Shown here: in pieces, positions 1 through 8,125 of the stretch
How the letters are laid out: each line of letters opens with the position of its first letter
Position numbering within the stretch: the stretch's first letter is position 1
Assembly (NCBI RefSeq): GCF_000969885.1
Contig: NZ_CP009501.1
Location: 682,001-746,000, forward strand
Reading direction: 5' to 3'
DNA length: 64,000 bases
Source: Methanosarcina thermophila TM-1
GTDB lineage: Archaea; Halobacteriota; Methanosarcinia; Methanosarcinales; Methanosarcinaceae
Position numbers and translations under genes: made by a program
The notes under the pieces: generated by a model
What the model was told of the DNA's origin: nothing
Database searches by the model: none
What the model saw: only the letters and a program-made list of their open reading frames with translations

Positions 1-2
1 GG

Positions 3-884
3 ATAATTGTACACTTTTATAATAAATTTTCATATGATGAACAAAAAGAATTAATTTCTAAACTTGAGGAGAATAAATATGCATTTGGAGATGCTACTTT
101 AGCGATAATAGAAAAATATGGTGAATTGCCTCTTAACGTAAGAAGTTTAGTATTTAAATTTGTTAACAATCTATGTGAGTCCGAGTTCATAATAAGAAGG
201 ATGGGAAAAGATTATCATAAATTGTCTAAGGATGTAAAAGATCTGATAATAAATATTGCAAGCAATATATACGCTAGTGGGGATGTCTTTAATGAAATGG
301 GCAGATACACTCTATTACCTAAAGAGTTGATGGATTTAATATATAAGATCTCAGAGAATATTGTCGACACTGGTGACATTGGGTGGGGAATTGTAAAGAA
401 TTATGGACAAAATGAGAATTATAGGAATGAATTAGTACCTTTACTTGATCTACTTAAAGAGAACAAAATCGGCTGCAGAGGTCTTGTATCAGCAATACTA
501 CAGAACTATAATAACTTACCTAAACATGTACAGGATTTAATATTCACTCTTAAAAGTAACGAAGATGTCGCAGGGAGTATTGCATGGGGAATCATTAGAA
601 ATTATAATAATTTACCTGAAAATGTAAGAAATCTAGTTCCAAGTGTCATAGATAATATAGAGACCAGTAAATATATTGGGGATCTTGTATGGATTGGAAT
701 AGAAATAATTGAGAATTACGGTAGATATCCTGAAGAAATAACATGCCTAATAGAAAAAGAAAAGCTTCAATATGGGCTTAATGAGCTCAGAAGGTTATTA
801 TTAGAATCCCAAGATAGAGACTGTATAATTAAGGCGAGGGAATTTGAACAATATATTAAAATTGTGCCTCCAAACTATAGATGA
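3..884 (+). CDS. Helical-repeat protein, 5' end cut by window edge
   Basis: The frame is open from the first bases of the window to a stop at 884, so the true start lies upstream; the TTG at 126 is not convincing because the protein pattern continues before it. The visible part is built from repeats of about 35-45 residues, each with a core like N-Y-x-x-L-P-x-x-V-x-x-L (YGELPLNV, YHKLSKDV, YNNLPKHV, YNNLPENV, YGRYPEEI). Each core is followed by a second predicted helix, which suggests a HEAT/ARM-like alpha-solenoid. No catalytic motif, signal peptide or membrane segment is visible. It is strongly AT-rich compared with the housekeeping genes further right and is followed by a broken acetyltransferase, so it may be recently acquired. 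The function is unknown. Confidence 0.7.
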   Translation: MIVHFYNKFSYDEQKELISKLEENKYAFGDATLAIIEKYGELPLNVRSLVFKFVNNLCESEFIIRRMGKDYHKLSKDVKDLIINIASNIYASGDVFNEMGRYTLLPKELMDLIYKISENIVDTGDIGWGIVKNYGQNENYRNELVPLLDLLKENKIGCRGLVSAILQNYNNLPKHVQDLIFTLKSNEDVAGSIAWGIIRNYNNLPENVRNLVPSVIDNIETSKYIGDLVWIGIEIIENYGRYPEEITCLIEKEKLQYGLNELRRLLLESQDRDCIIKAREFEQYIKIVPPNYR

Positions 885-916
885 TAGGTATATAATAGTT
901 AGAAAGGAGACAAACT

Positions 917-1419
917 ATGGAAGAATTTATAATCCGTAATGCAAAGCAGAATGACCTCTCAATAATTCTATCACTTTTCACAGAAGCTTATAGAGAAAAT
1001 TATATTTCTCATGGAGAGATACAATTAGGAATTGCTGATAACAAGAATTCATTGAATCCAGATGGTTTAATCATAAAAAAAAAGAACTGGAAACCTTGTT
1101 GGATTCTCCAAAATCCTTTGTAAGAGTTGCATATAATCAGTCAAAGAATATTATTATTGGTGTGGCAGTTTCTAGTATTATCTCGGAATATCCTTGGAGT
1201 AAAAAATATGGGGTTATAGCCGATATTGTAGTCGATTCCAATTTTAGACGTATGGGCGTAGGAAAAAAACTAGTTGAAGATGCAGAAAATCTATTAAAAA
1301 CGAACTTTGTCAAAGATATATTTATAGAAATTAACAATGATAATACTATATCAAAGTCTTTTTTTTCTAAATTAAGCTATAGGATAATATCGGTAACTGC
1401 ATGTAAACGAATTGACTAA
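917..1419 (+). pseudogene. GNAT-family N-acetyltransferase split by a frameshift
   Basis: Two overlapping frames together make one GNAT acetyltransferase of about 167 residues. The first part (from ATG 917) begins EEFIIRNAKQNDLSII, the usual beta1-alpha1 of the fold. The second part holds acetyl-CoA motif A (RRMGVGKKLVEDAE) and a motif B-like end. The switch is at a run of nine A at 1075-1083. A -1 shift there joins GLIIKKK to ELETLLDSP, which reads naturally, so one A appears to be missing. An AGAAAGGAG Shine-Dalgarno lies just before 917. The gene is either inactive, an assembly error at the homopolymer, or expressed by slippage. The substrate cannot be told from the sequence. Confidence 0.75.
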
Positions 1420-1987
1420 AATGTCAATTCGTAATTATAAAGCTGATCCAAAAACTCAAAACTATATTTTTGAATCTCGAGTTTAGAGTTATCAATCAGG
1501 CGGTTGGTCATGAAAAATAAGTTGAAACTTTACAAATTTTAAGAATAAAATTAATTCTTAGAAATTAAAACTTTAGTTTCTTTCTTTAATTTCTAACCTT
1601 AAAACCTAACCCTAAACTTTAAAACTTGCCTCTCAAATCTTAAAATTTAGCCTCCTAATCTTAAAGCTTAAGACCCTCATTAGCCTCAATATCCCTCTCT
1701 GAGACCAAGTTTTCCCAAGACTTAACTCTCTCCAAACATGGTTGTTAAGTAAAAGGCTATCACTTTTGCATTTTGTTTCATGTAGTGTTAACCGCCTTAG
1801 AAAAATCTAACTTTACTCAGATTCAAACAAGACAAGCTATAATAAGCATTATAATTACCATTATAAGTCGCTTGTAGAAAATAAAACGAGCAACATTACC
1901 TACAGCTTTTAGTTTTTGGCATCATAGGTCGCCTTATAAAGAATAAAGCCATAATAAATAGAAAAGTTAAAAATTAAAAAGTAGTTA
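1420..1987. other. AT-rich intergenic stretch
   Basis: No convincing gene on either strand. It is low-complexity and AT-rich, with a run of short CTTAAAACTT-like phrases around 1560-1680. The 2051 gene terminator closes it on the right. Confidence 0.5.
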
Positions 1988-2025
1988 TGACAGGACTCTG
2001 AAACAATTCAAAATCAGTCCTGTCA
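1988..2025 (-). terminator. Hairpin terminator of the 2051-3325 gene
   Basis: A perfect 10-bp inverted repeat (TGACAGGACT with AGTCCTGTCA) encloses an 18-base loop. It lies 26 bases past the stop of the minus-strand gene and is followed, in that direction, by a T-rich tract (ACTTTTTAATTTTTAAC). Confidence 0.65.
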
Positions 2026-2050
2026 CTTATTTATAATTATCTTACATCAA

Positions 2051-3325
2051 TTATTTCTCAGAGTCCCTAAAACTTACTGAGTAAGTAAAACTATTGACAT
2101 TTTTCGGGAGAATTGAAAGTTCCCAGGTTCCGATTGCTCCAGATACTTCATAGGTTTCGGTGTATTGTTTGACGCTGTCATAGGTTAGATCATCTTCGAT
2201 TGCCCAGATCGGGTAGTAGGAGGACTCCAGAGCTGATACACTGCCACCCTGAGTTTTTTCTACAAGGGTCAGATTAACAGGGTTTGAATTGCATTTCAGA
2301 TTCATTTCAAAAGATGGTTCTTCTTTTTCCGGGGAGATGCGCAGCATTGGAATAGGGTCATAAATATCAGCCGAAACTTTAATCGTTATTGGGTCTGCGG
2401 TTTTAGTGTTAAAGGTTTTTACGAAAGGAACGGAAAGCGGATTAATAACAAAAAAGTTCAAGCCCAGTTGTTGCACTGACCCATCGTTTGCTTTTCCGTC
2501 TGCGTTCATTTCTATGAAACCGTCAAAGGTTCCACTTACATTGTCGGGAACAGGAACACGGATGGTCATGTTTGTGATTTCGCCGGCTTTTATGACTGAA
2601 GGTGCGGAAATTTCTATCAGGTCACTACTGAAAGCAGGCTTAATATCTGGATCAAAATAGATGTTTTCCACTACTTTCGGATCGATAGTTACATCTTTGC
2701 CTGCCACGTTTTTGATTTTTATCTTATATACGTATTCCTTTCCTGGATCAACATTATCGAAAATGTAGTCTCTCTGAAACTCAAGCTTCGGAGGGACAGG
2801 CACTGAGATCCCGAGATTCATTACATTAATGTACTGGGCACCGTATTCTGGAGGATACATGTCATCTGTAAAGACTATCTGAGCATCATATTCTCCGCTT
2901 TTTGCATCCTCAGGCACATTTACTTCAACCGCAAATTCCTGCTTTATGCCCGGATCTGCAGTCACATTTGCCGGAGATATTGTAATCCAGCTTTTGTTGA
3001 GGGGGTAGATACTGCCAGGCATATTCATAACTTTCGGAGCTACATTGAGCGTTTTGTTACCTTCGTTCGTGAAACTGACATTGAAGGTTTCACTGCTTCC
3101 CGGCGTGAGATACACAGCATAATAGGTCGGGTTTATTGAGTGTAAGGTGTAACCTTCGTTGTCTGCTACCGGTTCAGAGATAGTAGAATCTTCGTAAGTT
3201 CCGCTCTCGCTGGTTACATCTCCGGTAAGCTCATCAGGCTGAGCAAGCGCAGACGGTATTAACACCAGGCAAAGTAGTAAACATAAGAATTGAAATGTCA
3301 ATTTTAATGCAATATTTTTACTCAT
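2051..3325 (-). CDS. Secreted Ig-like (COG1470-type) surface protein
   Basis: A protein of about 424 residues with a clear export signal (MSKNIALKLT, then a leucine-rich core ending PSALAQ). The rest looks like two or three beta-sandwich modules: phrases such as YLTPGSSETFNVSFTNEGNK, VNVPEDAKSGEYDAQIVF and IRVPVPDNVSGTFDGFIEM are typical of NEW3/COG1470-type domains of archaeal surface proteins. There is no C-terminal anchor or sorting signal, so it is probably released or held by partners. An ATG six codons upstream is possible, but the AAAGGAG Shine-Dalgarno sits between the two ATGs and favours the one at 3325. No enzyme motif is seen; the function is unknown. Confidence 0.8.
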   Translation of the reverse strand: MSKNIALKLTFQFLCLLLCLVLIPSALAQPDELTGDVTSESGTYEDSTISEPVADNEGYTLHSINPTYYAVYLTPGSSETFNVSFTNEGNKTLNVAPKVMNMPGSIYPLNKSWITISPANVTADPGIKQEFAVEVNVPEDAKSGEYDAQIVFTDDMYPPEYGAQYINVMNLGISVPVPPKLEFQRDYIFDNVDPGKEYVYKIKIKNVAGKDVTIDPKVVENIYFDPDIKPAFSSDLIEISAPSVIKAGEITNMTIRVPVPDNVSGTFDGFIEMNADGKANDGSVQQLGLNFFVINPLSVPFVKTFNTKTADPITIKVSADIYDPIPMLRISPEKEEPSFEMNLKCNSNPVNLTLVEKTQGGSVSALESSYYPIWAIEDDLTYDSVKQYTETYEVSGAIGTWELSILPKNVNSFTYSVSFRDSEK

Positions 3326-3343
3326 ATCTCTGACTCCTTTCAT

Positions 3344-3962
3344 TTATTCATAAATATATTCACCAGTAATGGTCATGAGTAAATCTGGAACTTAAATGAC
3401 CTCTCCAAATCCCATTTTGTAAGTAACGGATTAAGTCTCCAGATTCCGATTTCAATCGCATATTCCAAATCGATTGAATCACGAACTGTATAACTTCTAG
3501 ACATATATAATTTTTTATGAAAAATGTTTCTAGCAGTTAACACATAAATCAACTTTATAAAAAATCGGAATTGTGATCAAGCAGTACGCTAGAAATTTTA
3601 TTGGAACAGACATAACAGAGTAGAACACTATTGAACGAAACTTTACTTGTTGCTCCCTGCGGAACGCAAAATAAAAAAATGTGAAACTTTAACAAAAAAT
3701 AAATTAAAATTTGCCTTGAATGTGAAAATTTCCCCTGCAATAATCTAAAACATCTGGATAAAAGGCATCGTACTAGATACAGAACCCATCCCAAAACAGA
3801 AATATTTCTCACATCAATAAGAATTCCCAGAACAAACTTTTGATGAAAACTCGATTGGTTATTGGGAATTTTAGATTAGGGGATTCAATTTTGAGTTTTG
3901 CGATCAACTCATAAATAAAATAACTCATAAATAAAATAATAGATAAAAAATAGAAGTTGGTA
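3344..3962. other. Intergenic stretch without convincing genes
   Basis: About 620 bases. A small imperfect inverted repeat (CAATCG at 3453, CGATTG at 3471) lies upstream of the 2051-3325 gene. A minus frame at 3555-3812 has no ribosome site and no protein-like pattern and is not counted. The rest is AT-rich. Confidence 0.45.
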
Positions 3963-3990
3963 GTAGATTTTTAATTTTTTTCAAATCTAC
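3963..3990 (-). terminator. Hairpin overlapping the stop of the PKD gene
   Basis: A perfect 8-bp inverted repeat, GTAGATTT with AAATCTAC, with a 12-base A/T loop. The TAG stop of the PKD gene lies inside the stem. In the direction of that gene it is followed by CAACTTCTATTTTTTATC. Confidence 0.45.
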
Positions 3991-4418
3991 TTAATAACAA
4001 CATTCTTGTGAACCCACAATTTCCCATTACAACCTTTACATTTAATAGTCAAACAGGAAATATAAAATCCAGTCTTTTTATACTTGTGTACCGGATTTTT
4101 CAATGCTGGAGTTATCTTTGTTCCTTCAAGAGAAGTTCCATCTCCAAAATCCCATCTAATATATGTCTCTGTACCTTTTGAGAGGTCTTTAAACTGCACT
4201 ACTCGTGGATCGCTGCTTGAAGCTGCTACCGCTGTATAATCAATACGATGATCCTTACAACAGGATATACGGGCTGTAGCTGGAGGAGTCCCTGCGCCTA
4301 GGGGGGTGGGGGTTACGGTAATTTTTGCAAAGACTCCTTCAGACAATAAAGTCAATATCAACAGTGTGGTGAGAACGATCGCTGTCATTCTCCATAAAGA
4401 CTTCCTATTATTTTTCAT
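3987..4418 (-). CDS. Small exported PKD-domain protein
   Basis: A 143-residue protein. Residues 1-31 form a signal peptide or anchor (basic start, then AIVLTTLLILTLLSEGVFA). A threonine/proline linker is followed by one PKD domain with the hallmark WDFGDG at 89-94 and a closing VHKYKKTGFY. Five cysteines (C53, C54, C122, C127, C130) are unusual for a PKD module and could form disulfides or bind metal. An AGGAGG Shine-Dalgarno sits just before the ATG. PKD domains in Methanosarcina are common in surface-layer and matrix proteins; a single-domain secreted version may be an adhesion or matrix component. This role is inferred from the domain only. Confidence 0.85.
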   Translation of the reverse strand: MKNNRKSLWRMTAIVLTTLLILTLLSEGVFAKITVTPTPLGAGTPPATARISCCKDHRIDYTAVAASSSDPRVVQFKDLSKGTETYIRWDFGDGTSLEGTKITPALKNPVHKYKKTGFYISCLTIKCKGCNGKLWVHKNVVIK

Positions 4419-4864
4419 ATTTTCCTCCTGTGTTTCTTAGTTTAACCAAGAAATTGGTAAGTGAAAACAACAGGAGAAATTATCATATAAACATACTTAT
4501 TTTCAAGAAATAAAATAAAAGTCCTGATACGAGTTTAAAGCTTTATAATGCTTTATTATCCTTTTTAAAAGATTAAGATAAAGAGAAATTCTTTAACACT
4601 GTTCTCAATTGTTACAGACATAAAACTAGGGATTATGGAAAGGTCATGTAATAAAAAATCTTAAGAAAACTCTCTACTTTAAGTAATAATCTATAAAACT
4701 TTCTCAATTTATTAGAGCAACATTTATTTCTCAGGAATCTGGCTATAAGTCGTTACGAAATATCGAGAGCCTTGCTCCTAAACGGACTTTAACGCAGTAT
4801 TTTAATAAGACTTGGAAACCCAATAAATCAGGTCAGAACAAAATTTGCAGGTTGATAAAAGCTT
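4419..4864. other. Divergent intergenic region
   Basis: This separates the minus-strand PKD gene from the plus-strand protease-like gene and must carry both promoters. It is AT-rich with several TTTAAA/TTATAA-like runs. No single TATA box can be assigned with confidence and no small gene is apparent. Confidence 0.4.
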
Positions 4865-5347
4865 ATGATAAAAGCAGGCAGTTCCTTTTCTCACAATGGA
4901 AAACGCGGTACTATCGGTGCGGTTATCTCGCTCAAAGGAGTGCTTTATGCGGTTACAGTTTCACATATCTTCAGAGGAGAAAGAGACCGCCTGACCGTTG
5001 ATGGAAATACACTCGCTGTTACTAGAATTTTAGAAGACCATCACTTAGCCCTGATAGAGCTCCCTCCAGGCAGCGAGGCTGAAATCACGGAATTTGGCAG
5101 CCCGGCTGAACTGGAACTGGCTAAGCTCATTAATGATACCCGTACTATCCATTACTGCAGGATAGCTAATTCTGGGGCTTCATTGCTTTTTCTGGGCTTC
5201 CAGTGCCATGACATGCCGGGTCCGGAAGATAGCGGCTCTCCTATCGTACAGAAAGGGAAAGTAATAGGTATAATGACTTCGGCAACCTTGGATACCTGCA
5301 TGGGGTTTGCGATCTCATCTAAAATTCTCAGAAACCTGAAAGTATAA
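4865..5347 (+). CDS. Chymotrypsin-fold serine protease-like protein
   Basis: A 160-residue protein without signal peptide. Landmarks of the trypsin/chymotrypsin fold are clear. TVSHIF (H34) corresponds to the catalytic-histidine motif, and GPEDSGSPI (S123) to the GDSGSP serine motif followed by the usual VIGIMTSA strand. The strand that should carry the acid reads EDHHLALIEL, with H60 where the family has Asp (normally D-L-A). D58 is two residues away and might substitute. It is shorter than most secreted proteases and looks cytoplasmic. It could be a weak protease or a non-catalytic relative. A Shine-Dalgarno-like AGGTTGAT precedes the ATG at some distance. Confidence 0.7.
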   Translation: MIKAGSSFSHNGKRGTIGAVISLKGVLYAVTVSHIFRGERDRLTVDGNTLAVTRILEDHHLALIELPPGSEAEITEFGSPAELELAKLINDTRTIHYCRIANSGASLLFLGFQCHDMPGPEDSGSPIVQKGKVIGIMTSATLDTCMGFAISSKILRNLKV

Positions 5348-5456
5348 CGGTGCTGCAGAATTGAGCCTCTGGAACCTCAGTATAGAGTTTCTTCAGACTA
5401 ATATAATTGGGCAAAATATCACAGCCTTTAATTATTATTAAGGAGAATTCTTTTTC

Positions 5457-5729
5457 ATGACAGAAAGAATATACCTACTTTTTCCTATTTTTTATGCTAT
5501 TATTAACGCAGCCTCTTTTACACTGTATGGAATGGATAAATTCAAAGCGAAAAACGCAGGGTGGAGAATCTCCGAGCAGAGCTTGCTGATCGCTTCTCTC
5601 TTCGGTCCGATAGGTGCACTGCTCGGGATGCAGCACTTCAGGCATAAGACCCAGAAGCCCATATTCAGAATTCTTGTACCTGCCTTTGCTGGAGTTCACA
5701 TACTGCTTGTGCTCTGGATCAATCTGTGA
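5457..5729 (+). CDS. DUF1294 small membrane protein
   Basis: A 90-residue integral membrane protein with about three hydrophobic segments. It carries the DUF1294 signature: YGMDKFKAKNAGWRISEQ-LL, followed by LFGPIGALLGM, FRHKTQKP and F-R. The family is widespread in bacteria and archaea and its function is unknown. It is sometimes fused to cold-shock-like domains, which is not the case here. An AAGGAGA Shine-Dalgarno lies 11 bases before the ATG. It follows the protease-like gene on the same strand by about 110 bases. Confidence 0.85.
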   Translation: MTERIYLLFPIFYAIINAASFTLYGMDKFKAKNAGWRISEQSLLIASLFGPIGALLGMQHFRHKTQKPIFRILVPAFAGVHILLVLWINL

Positions 5730-5793
5730 CAGCTCTTATAATTCAATAACAAAAACAAAATTCAATAACTAAATAAAATTCAATAACAAAGTC

Positions 5794-5863
5794 AAGTGGC
5801 TTCTATAACATTTGCAGCTACCAGAATAAAGTGGCTTCTATAACATTTGCAGCTACCAGAATA
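5794..5863. repeat. 35-bp perfect tandem duplication
   Basis: Two adjacent identical 35-base copies (5794-5828 and 5829-5863), beginning AAGTGGCTTCTATAACATTT. They are preceded by three copies of AATTCAATAAC (5740-5790). A recent slippage duplication in the spacer before the fumarate hydratase leader. Confidence 0.9.
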
Positions 5864-5917
5864 AATCCTGACAAGAGTATAGGTTTATAAGTTAAAAATA
5901 TAATCAGAGGATACATT

Positions 5918-6030
5918 ATGAGAGAGGCGACAGACCCATCCCACCTTTGAGAAGGCGGAAATTCTCCTTCACTCTACAAAAATACAAAATTCGCCTCAAG
6001 ACGATGGGAGATTTGAATCTGTCCTCTCAT
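5918..6030 (+). ncRNA. Long structured RNA/leader hairpin upstream of fumarate hydratase
   Basis: About 113 bases fold into one long stepped hairpin. ATGAGAG (5918-5924) pairs with CTCTCAT (6024-6030). GACAGA (5929-5934) pairs with TCTGTC (6018-6023). CCCATC (5935-5940) pairs with GATGGG (6003-6008). TTGA (5947-5950) pairs with TCAA (5996-5999). GGCG (5954-5957) pairs with CGCC (5992-5995), and an AATT pair closes an AT-rich loop. Small bulges separate the helices. The element ends about 30 bases before the TTG start of the fumarate hydratase alpha gene. It is either a structured 5' leader (regulatory RNA) or a separate small RNA. I do not recognise it as a known riboswitch class. Confidence 0.55.
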
Positions 6031-6061
6031 ACCTGTTATATAGATCTATTTTGGTGATCTC

Positions 6062-6904
6062 TTGCCCTCAAAAATCAGCCGTGAAACCTTTATTCAGTCT
6101 ATTGTAGACCTTTTGCGAAAAGCAGAAACTGAACTTCCTGAAGATGTGGTAGATGCACTCAGAAAAGCCGAAACCGCCGAGGAAAATGATGTTGCAAAAT
6201 CCCAGCTCCAGACAATTCTGAAGAATATTGAGATTGCAAAAAAGCATGGAGTTCCAATGTGCCAGGATACGGGTATAATGATCTTTTTTGCAGAAATTGG
6301 GAGCGAATTTCAGCCAGGTTTTGACATCGAAGCTGCGATTCAGGAGGCTGTAATCCTTGCGACAGCTAAAATTCCACTCCGCCCGAATGCTGTAGATCCA
6401 TTGTCCCGGAAAAACAGCGGGAATAATACAGGGGCTGGAATTCCGGATATTCACTGGAAGCTCGTTCCCGGAAAACATTTAAAAATTACTGTTGCTCCCA
6501 AAGGCGCAGGCTCTGAAAACATGAGTTCTTTGCGGATGTTTAACCCGACAGAGATTGGGAATATCAAAAACTTCGTACTCGAGACCGTAGTGAACGCCGG
6601 AGGGATGCCCTGCCCTCCTTTGACCATAGGAGTCGGAATTGGGGGTTCTTTTGATGCAGCAGCCAGGCTTGCAAAAGAAGCTCTGCTTGAGCCCCTTGAC
6701 ACCCAGATGGATGTGTTGGAAAAAGAAATCCTTGAGGCTGTAAACGCACTCGGGATAGGCTGCATGGGTTTGGGAGGTAGCACAACCGCCCTTTCAGTGC
6801 ACGTGAAAACTGCTTACTGCCACACCGCATCCCTTCCAGTTGCAGTAAATATCCAGTGCTGGGCAAACCGGCATGCTTCGATTGTTTTTGGAGGGGAGGA
6901 ATAA
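6062..6904 (+). CDS. fumA: Fumarate hydratase class I, alpha subunit
   Basis: A 280-residue N-terminal subunit of the heterodimeric [4Fe-4S] fumarate hydratase (relative of L-tartrate dehydratase alpha), which interconverts fumarate and malate in the cytoplasm. Typical motifs are VPMCQDTG, KGAGSENMS, GGMPCPPLTIGVGIGG and NIQCWANRH. C67, C184 and C266 are the likely cluster ligands. The start is TTG at 6062, preceded by GGTGAT; an in-frame stop at 6041 rules out much extension. It overlaps the beta gene by one base (TAATG), so the two are translationally coupled. In a methanogen with an incomplete citric-acid cycle it would recycle fumarate from purine and arginine synthesis or serve the branch to 2-oxoglutarate. 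Confidence 0.9.
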   Translation: MPSKISRETFIQSIVDLLRKAETELPEDVVDALRKAETAEENDVAKSQLQTILKNIEIAKKHGVPMCQDTGIMIFFAEIGSEFQPGFDIEAAIQEAVILATAKIPLRPNAVDPLSRKNSGNNTGAGIPDIHWKLVPGKHLKITVAPKGAGSENMSSLRMFNPTEIGNIKNFVLETVVNAGGMPCPPLTIGVGIGGSFDAAARLAKEALLEPLDTQMDVLEKEILEAVNALGIGCMGLGGSTTALSVHVKTAYCHTASLPVAVNIQCWANRHASIVFGGEE

Positions 6905-7479
6905 TGGAATATCACCTGAAAACCCCGCTGGAGATTGAAGATATCAAGAAACTTAACGCCGGAGACATCGTCTATATCTCGGGAGAAATCCTGACAGCCA
7001 GGGATGAAGCCCATGCAAGGATCCTTGAAATGGACGAAAAGCAAGAGGAACTTCCTTTCTCCCTTGAAGGGGCAGTAATCTATCATTGTGGCCCACTTAT
7101 GCAGCAAACCGAGAACGGCTGGAAAGTAATTTCGGCAGGTCCTACAACCAGCGGCAGAATGTCAAAAATGACGCCCCCTCTCCTGAGATCTCACGGAATT
7201 CGGGCAATTATTGGAAAAGGTGGTATGAAAGGCGTAACTGATGCCCTGAAGGGCAAATGCGTTTATCTGGCTTATACAGGCGGATGCGCTGCCCTTGCTG
7301 CAGAATTAATCAAGGAGGTAAAAGCAGTCCACTGGCTTGATCTTGGAATGCCTGAGGCTGTGTGGGTGCTCAGTGTAGAAGAGTTCGGACCGCTTATAGT
7401 AGGAATTGATGCAAAAGGAAAGGATATTTTCTCAGAGGTAAGGGAAAAAGCTCAAGAAAAGTTTGAAAAGCAGAAATAA
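6904..7479 (+). CDS. fumB: Fumarate hydratase class I, beta subunit
   Basis: A 191-residue C-terminal subunit (swivelling domain) of class I fumarate hydratase. It begins MEYHLKTPLEIEDIKKLNAGD and contains the conserved GPTTSGRM, GKGGM and YTGGCAAL motifs that complete the substrate site with the alpha subunit. The frame is open further upstream, but the ATG at 6904 overlaps the alpha stop by one base and is preceded by a strong GGAGGGGAGGA ribosome site, so it is the start. Alpha and beta clearly form one operon and one enzyme. The symbol follows the common archaeal alpha/beta naming and is not the E. coli fumB isozyme. Confidence 0.9.
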   Translation: MEYHLKTPLEIEDIKKLNAGDIVYISGEILTARDEAHARILEMDEKQEELPFSLEGAVIYHCGPLMQQTENGWKVISAGPTTSGRMSKMTPPLLRSHGIRAIIGKGGMKGVTDALKGKCVYLAYTGGCAALAAELIKEVKAVHWLDLGMPEAVWVLSVEEFGPLIVGIDAKGKDIFSEVREKAQEKFEKQK

Positions 7480-7584
7480 ACTCAAAAATGCCTCTTCGCA
7501 TTTCAGCAGTCTGCCGGATTCGCGATATCAGGAAAAAGGGTTCTGTAAAGTTCTCAAATAAGAGATATCATACATCTAATGGGC

Positions 7585-7863
7585 TTAATAATAATCATTC
7601 TCAAGCTGTCTGAAGGCGGTTACAAGGGATTCCATTTTCTGAACAATAACCCTGCCGAGCAGGGAAAGTTCGTATACCTTATCTTCATGAATTACAAGCC
7701 CATTTTCTTTTAGCTTTTTTAGCTGGGGCAGGATTACAACGGAATTCGTACCAAGCTCACTGTTGATCTCTTCAATTGTCCGGGGTTTCTCTTTAAGAAG
7801 GAGAAGCAGATTGGTCCTTTTTTCGGAAGAGAGAAGAACTGTGATCAGAGAAGATCTCATCAC
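7585..7863 (-). CDS. Truncated winged-helix regulator (ArsR/DUF1724 type)
   Basis: A 92-residue winged helix-turn-helix protein. It matches the N-terminal DNA-binding part of a large Methanosarcina regulator family (about 260 residues, wHTH plus a DUF1724 sensory domain): SSLITVLLSSEKR, then TIEEINSELGTNSVVILPQ as helix-turn-helix and GLVIHEDKVYELSLLGRVI as wing. The usual continuation after ENDYDYW is absent: the frame stops at ENDYY, followed by more stops. It is therefore either a DNA-binding-only derivative or a gene that lost its 3' two thirds. Such a product could still bind operators and compete with full-length paralogs. Confidence 0.7.
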   Translation of the reverse strand: MMRSSLITVLLSSEKRTNLLLLLKEKPRTIEEINSELGTNSVVILPQLKKLKENGLVIHEDKVYELSLLGRVIVQKMESLVTAFRQLENDYY

Positions 7864-8125
7864 TTCTACTGTAAAAAAAGATAGATATATAATTTTTCAT
7901 TTTCATATAAAAATCATTTAATAAATTAGCTCAAATCTTTAGCTGGAAGGCAGACTCAGTTTTTTAAATAAAACTGACACAAAAAAGGATAAATAAATTC
8001 TGCCCTCAACAAGAGAAGTGAAAAAGATAAAAAGCGTTTTTCCCTGAGATAGAGTTTAGAGAAATAGATCCAGAACTGAACCTCAGACTCACTCGTTCTT
8101 TCAGGAGCTGCCCTGAAAAGCATTT

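Noticed and set aside
3555-3812. 85-codon minus-strand frame
   Set aside because: No ribosome site, odd composition, and no protein-like pattern; treated as chance.
6068-7107. Several minus-strand frames across fumarate hydratase
   Set aside because: They lie opposite clear conserved fumA/fumB coding sequence and show no motif.
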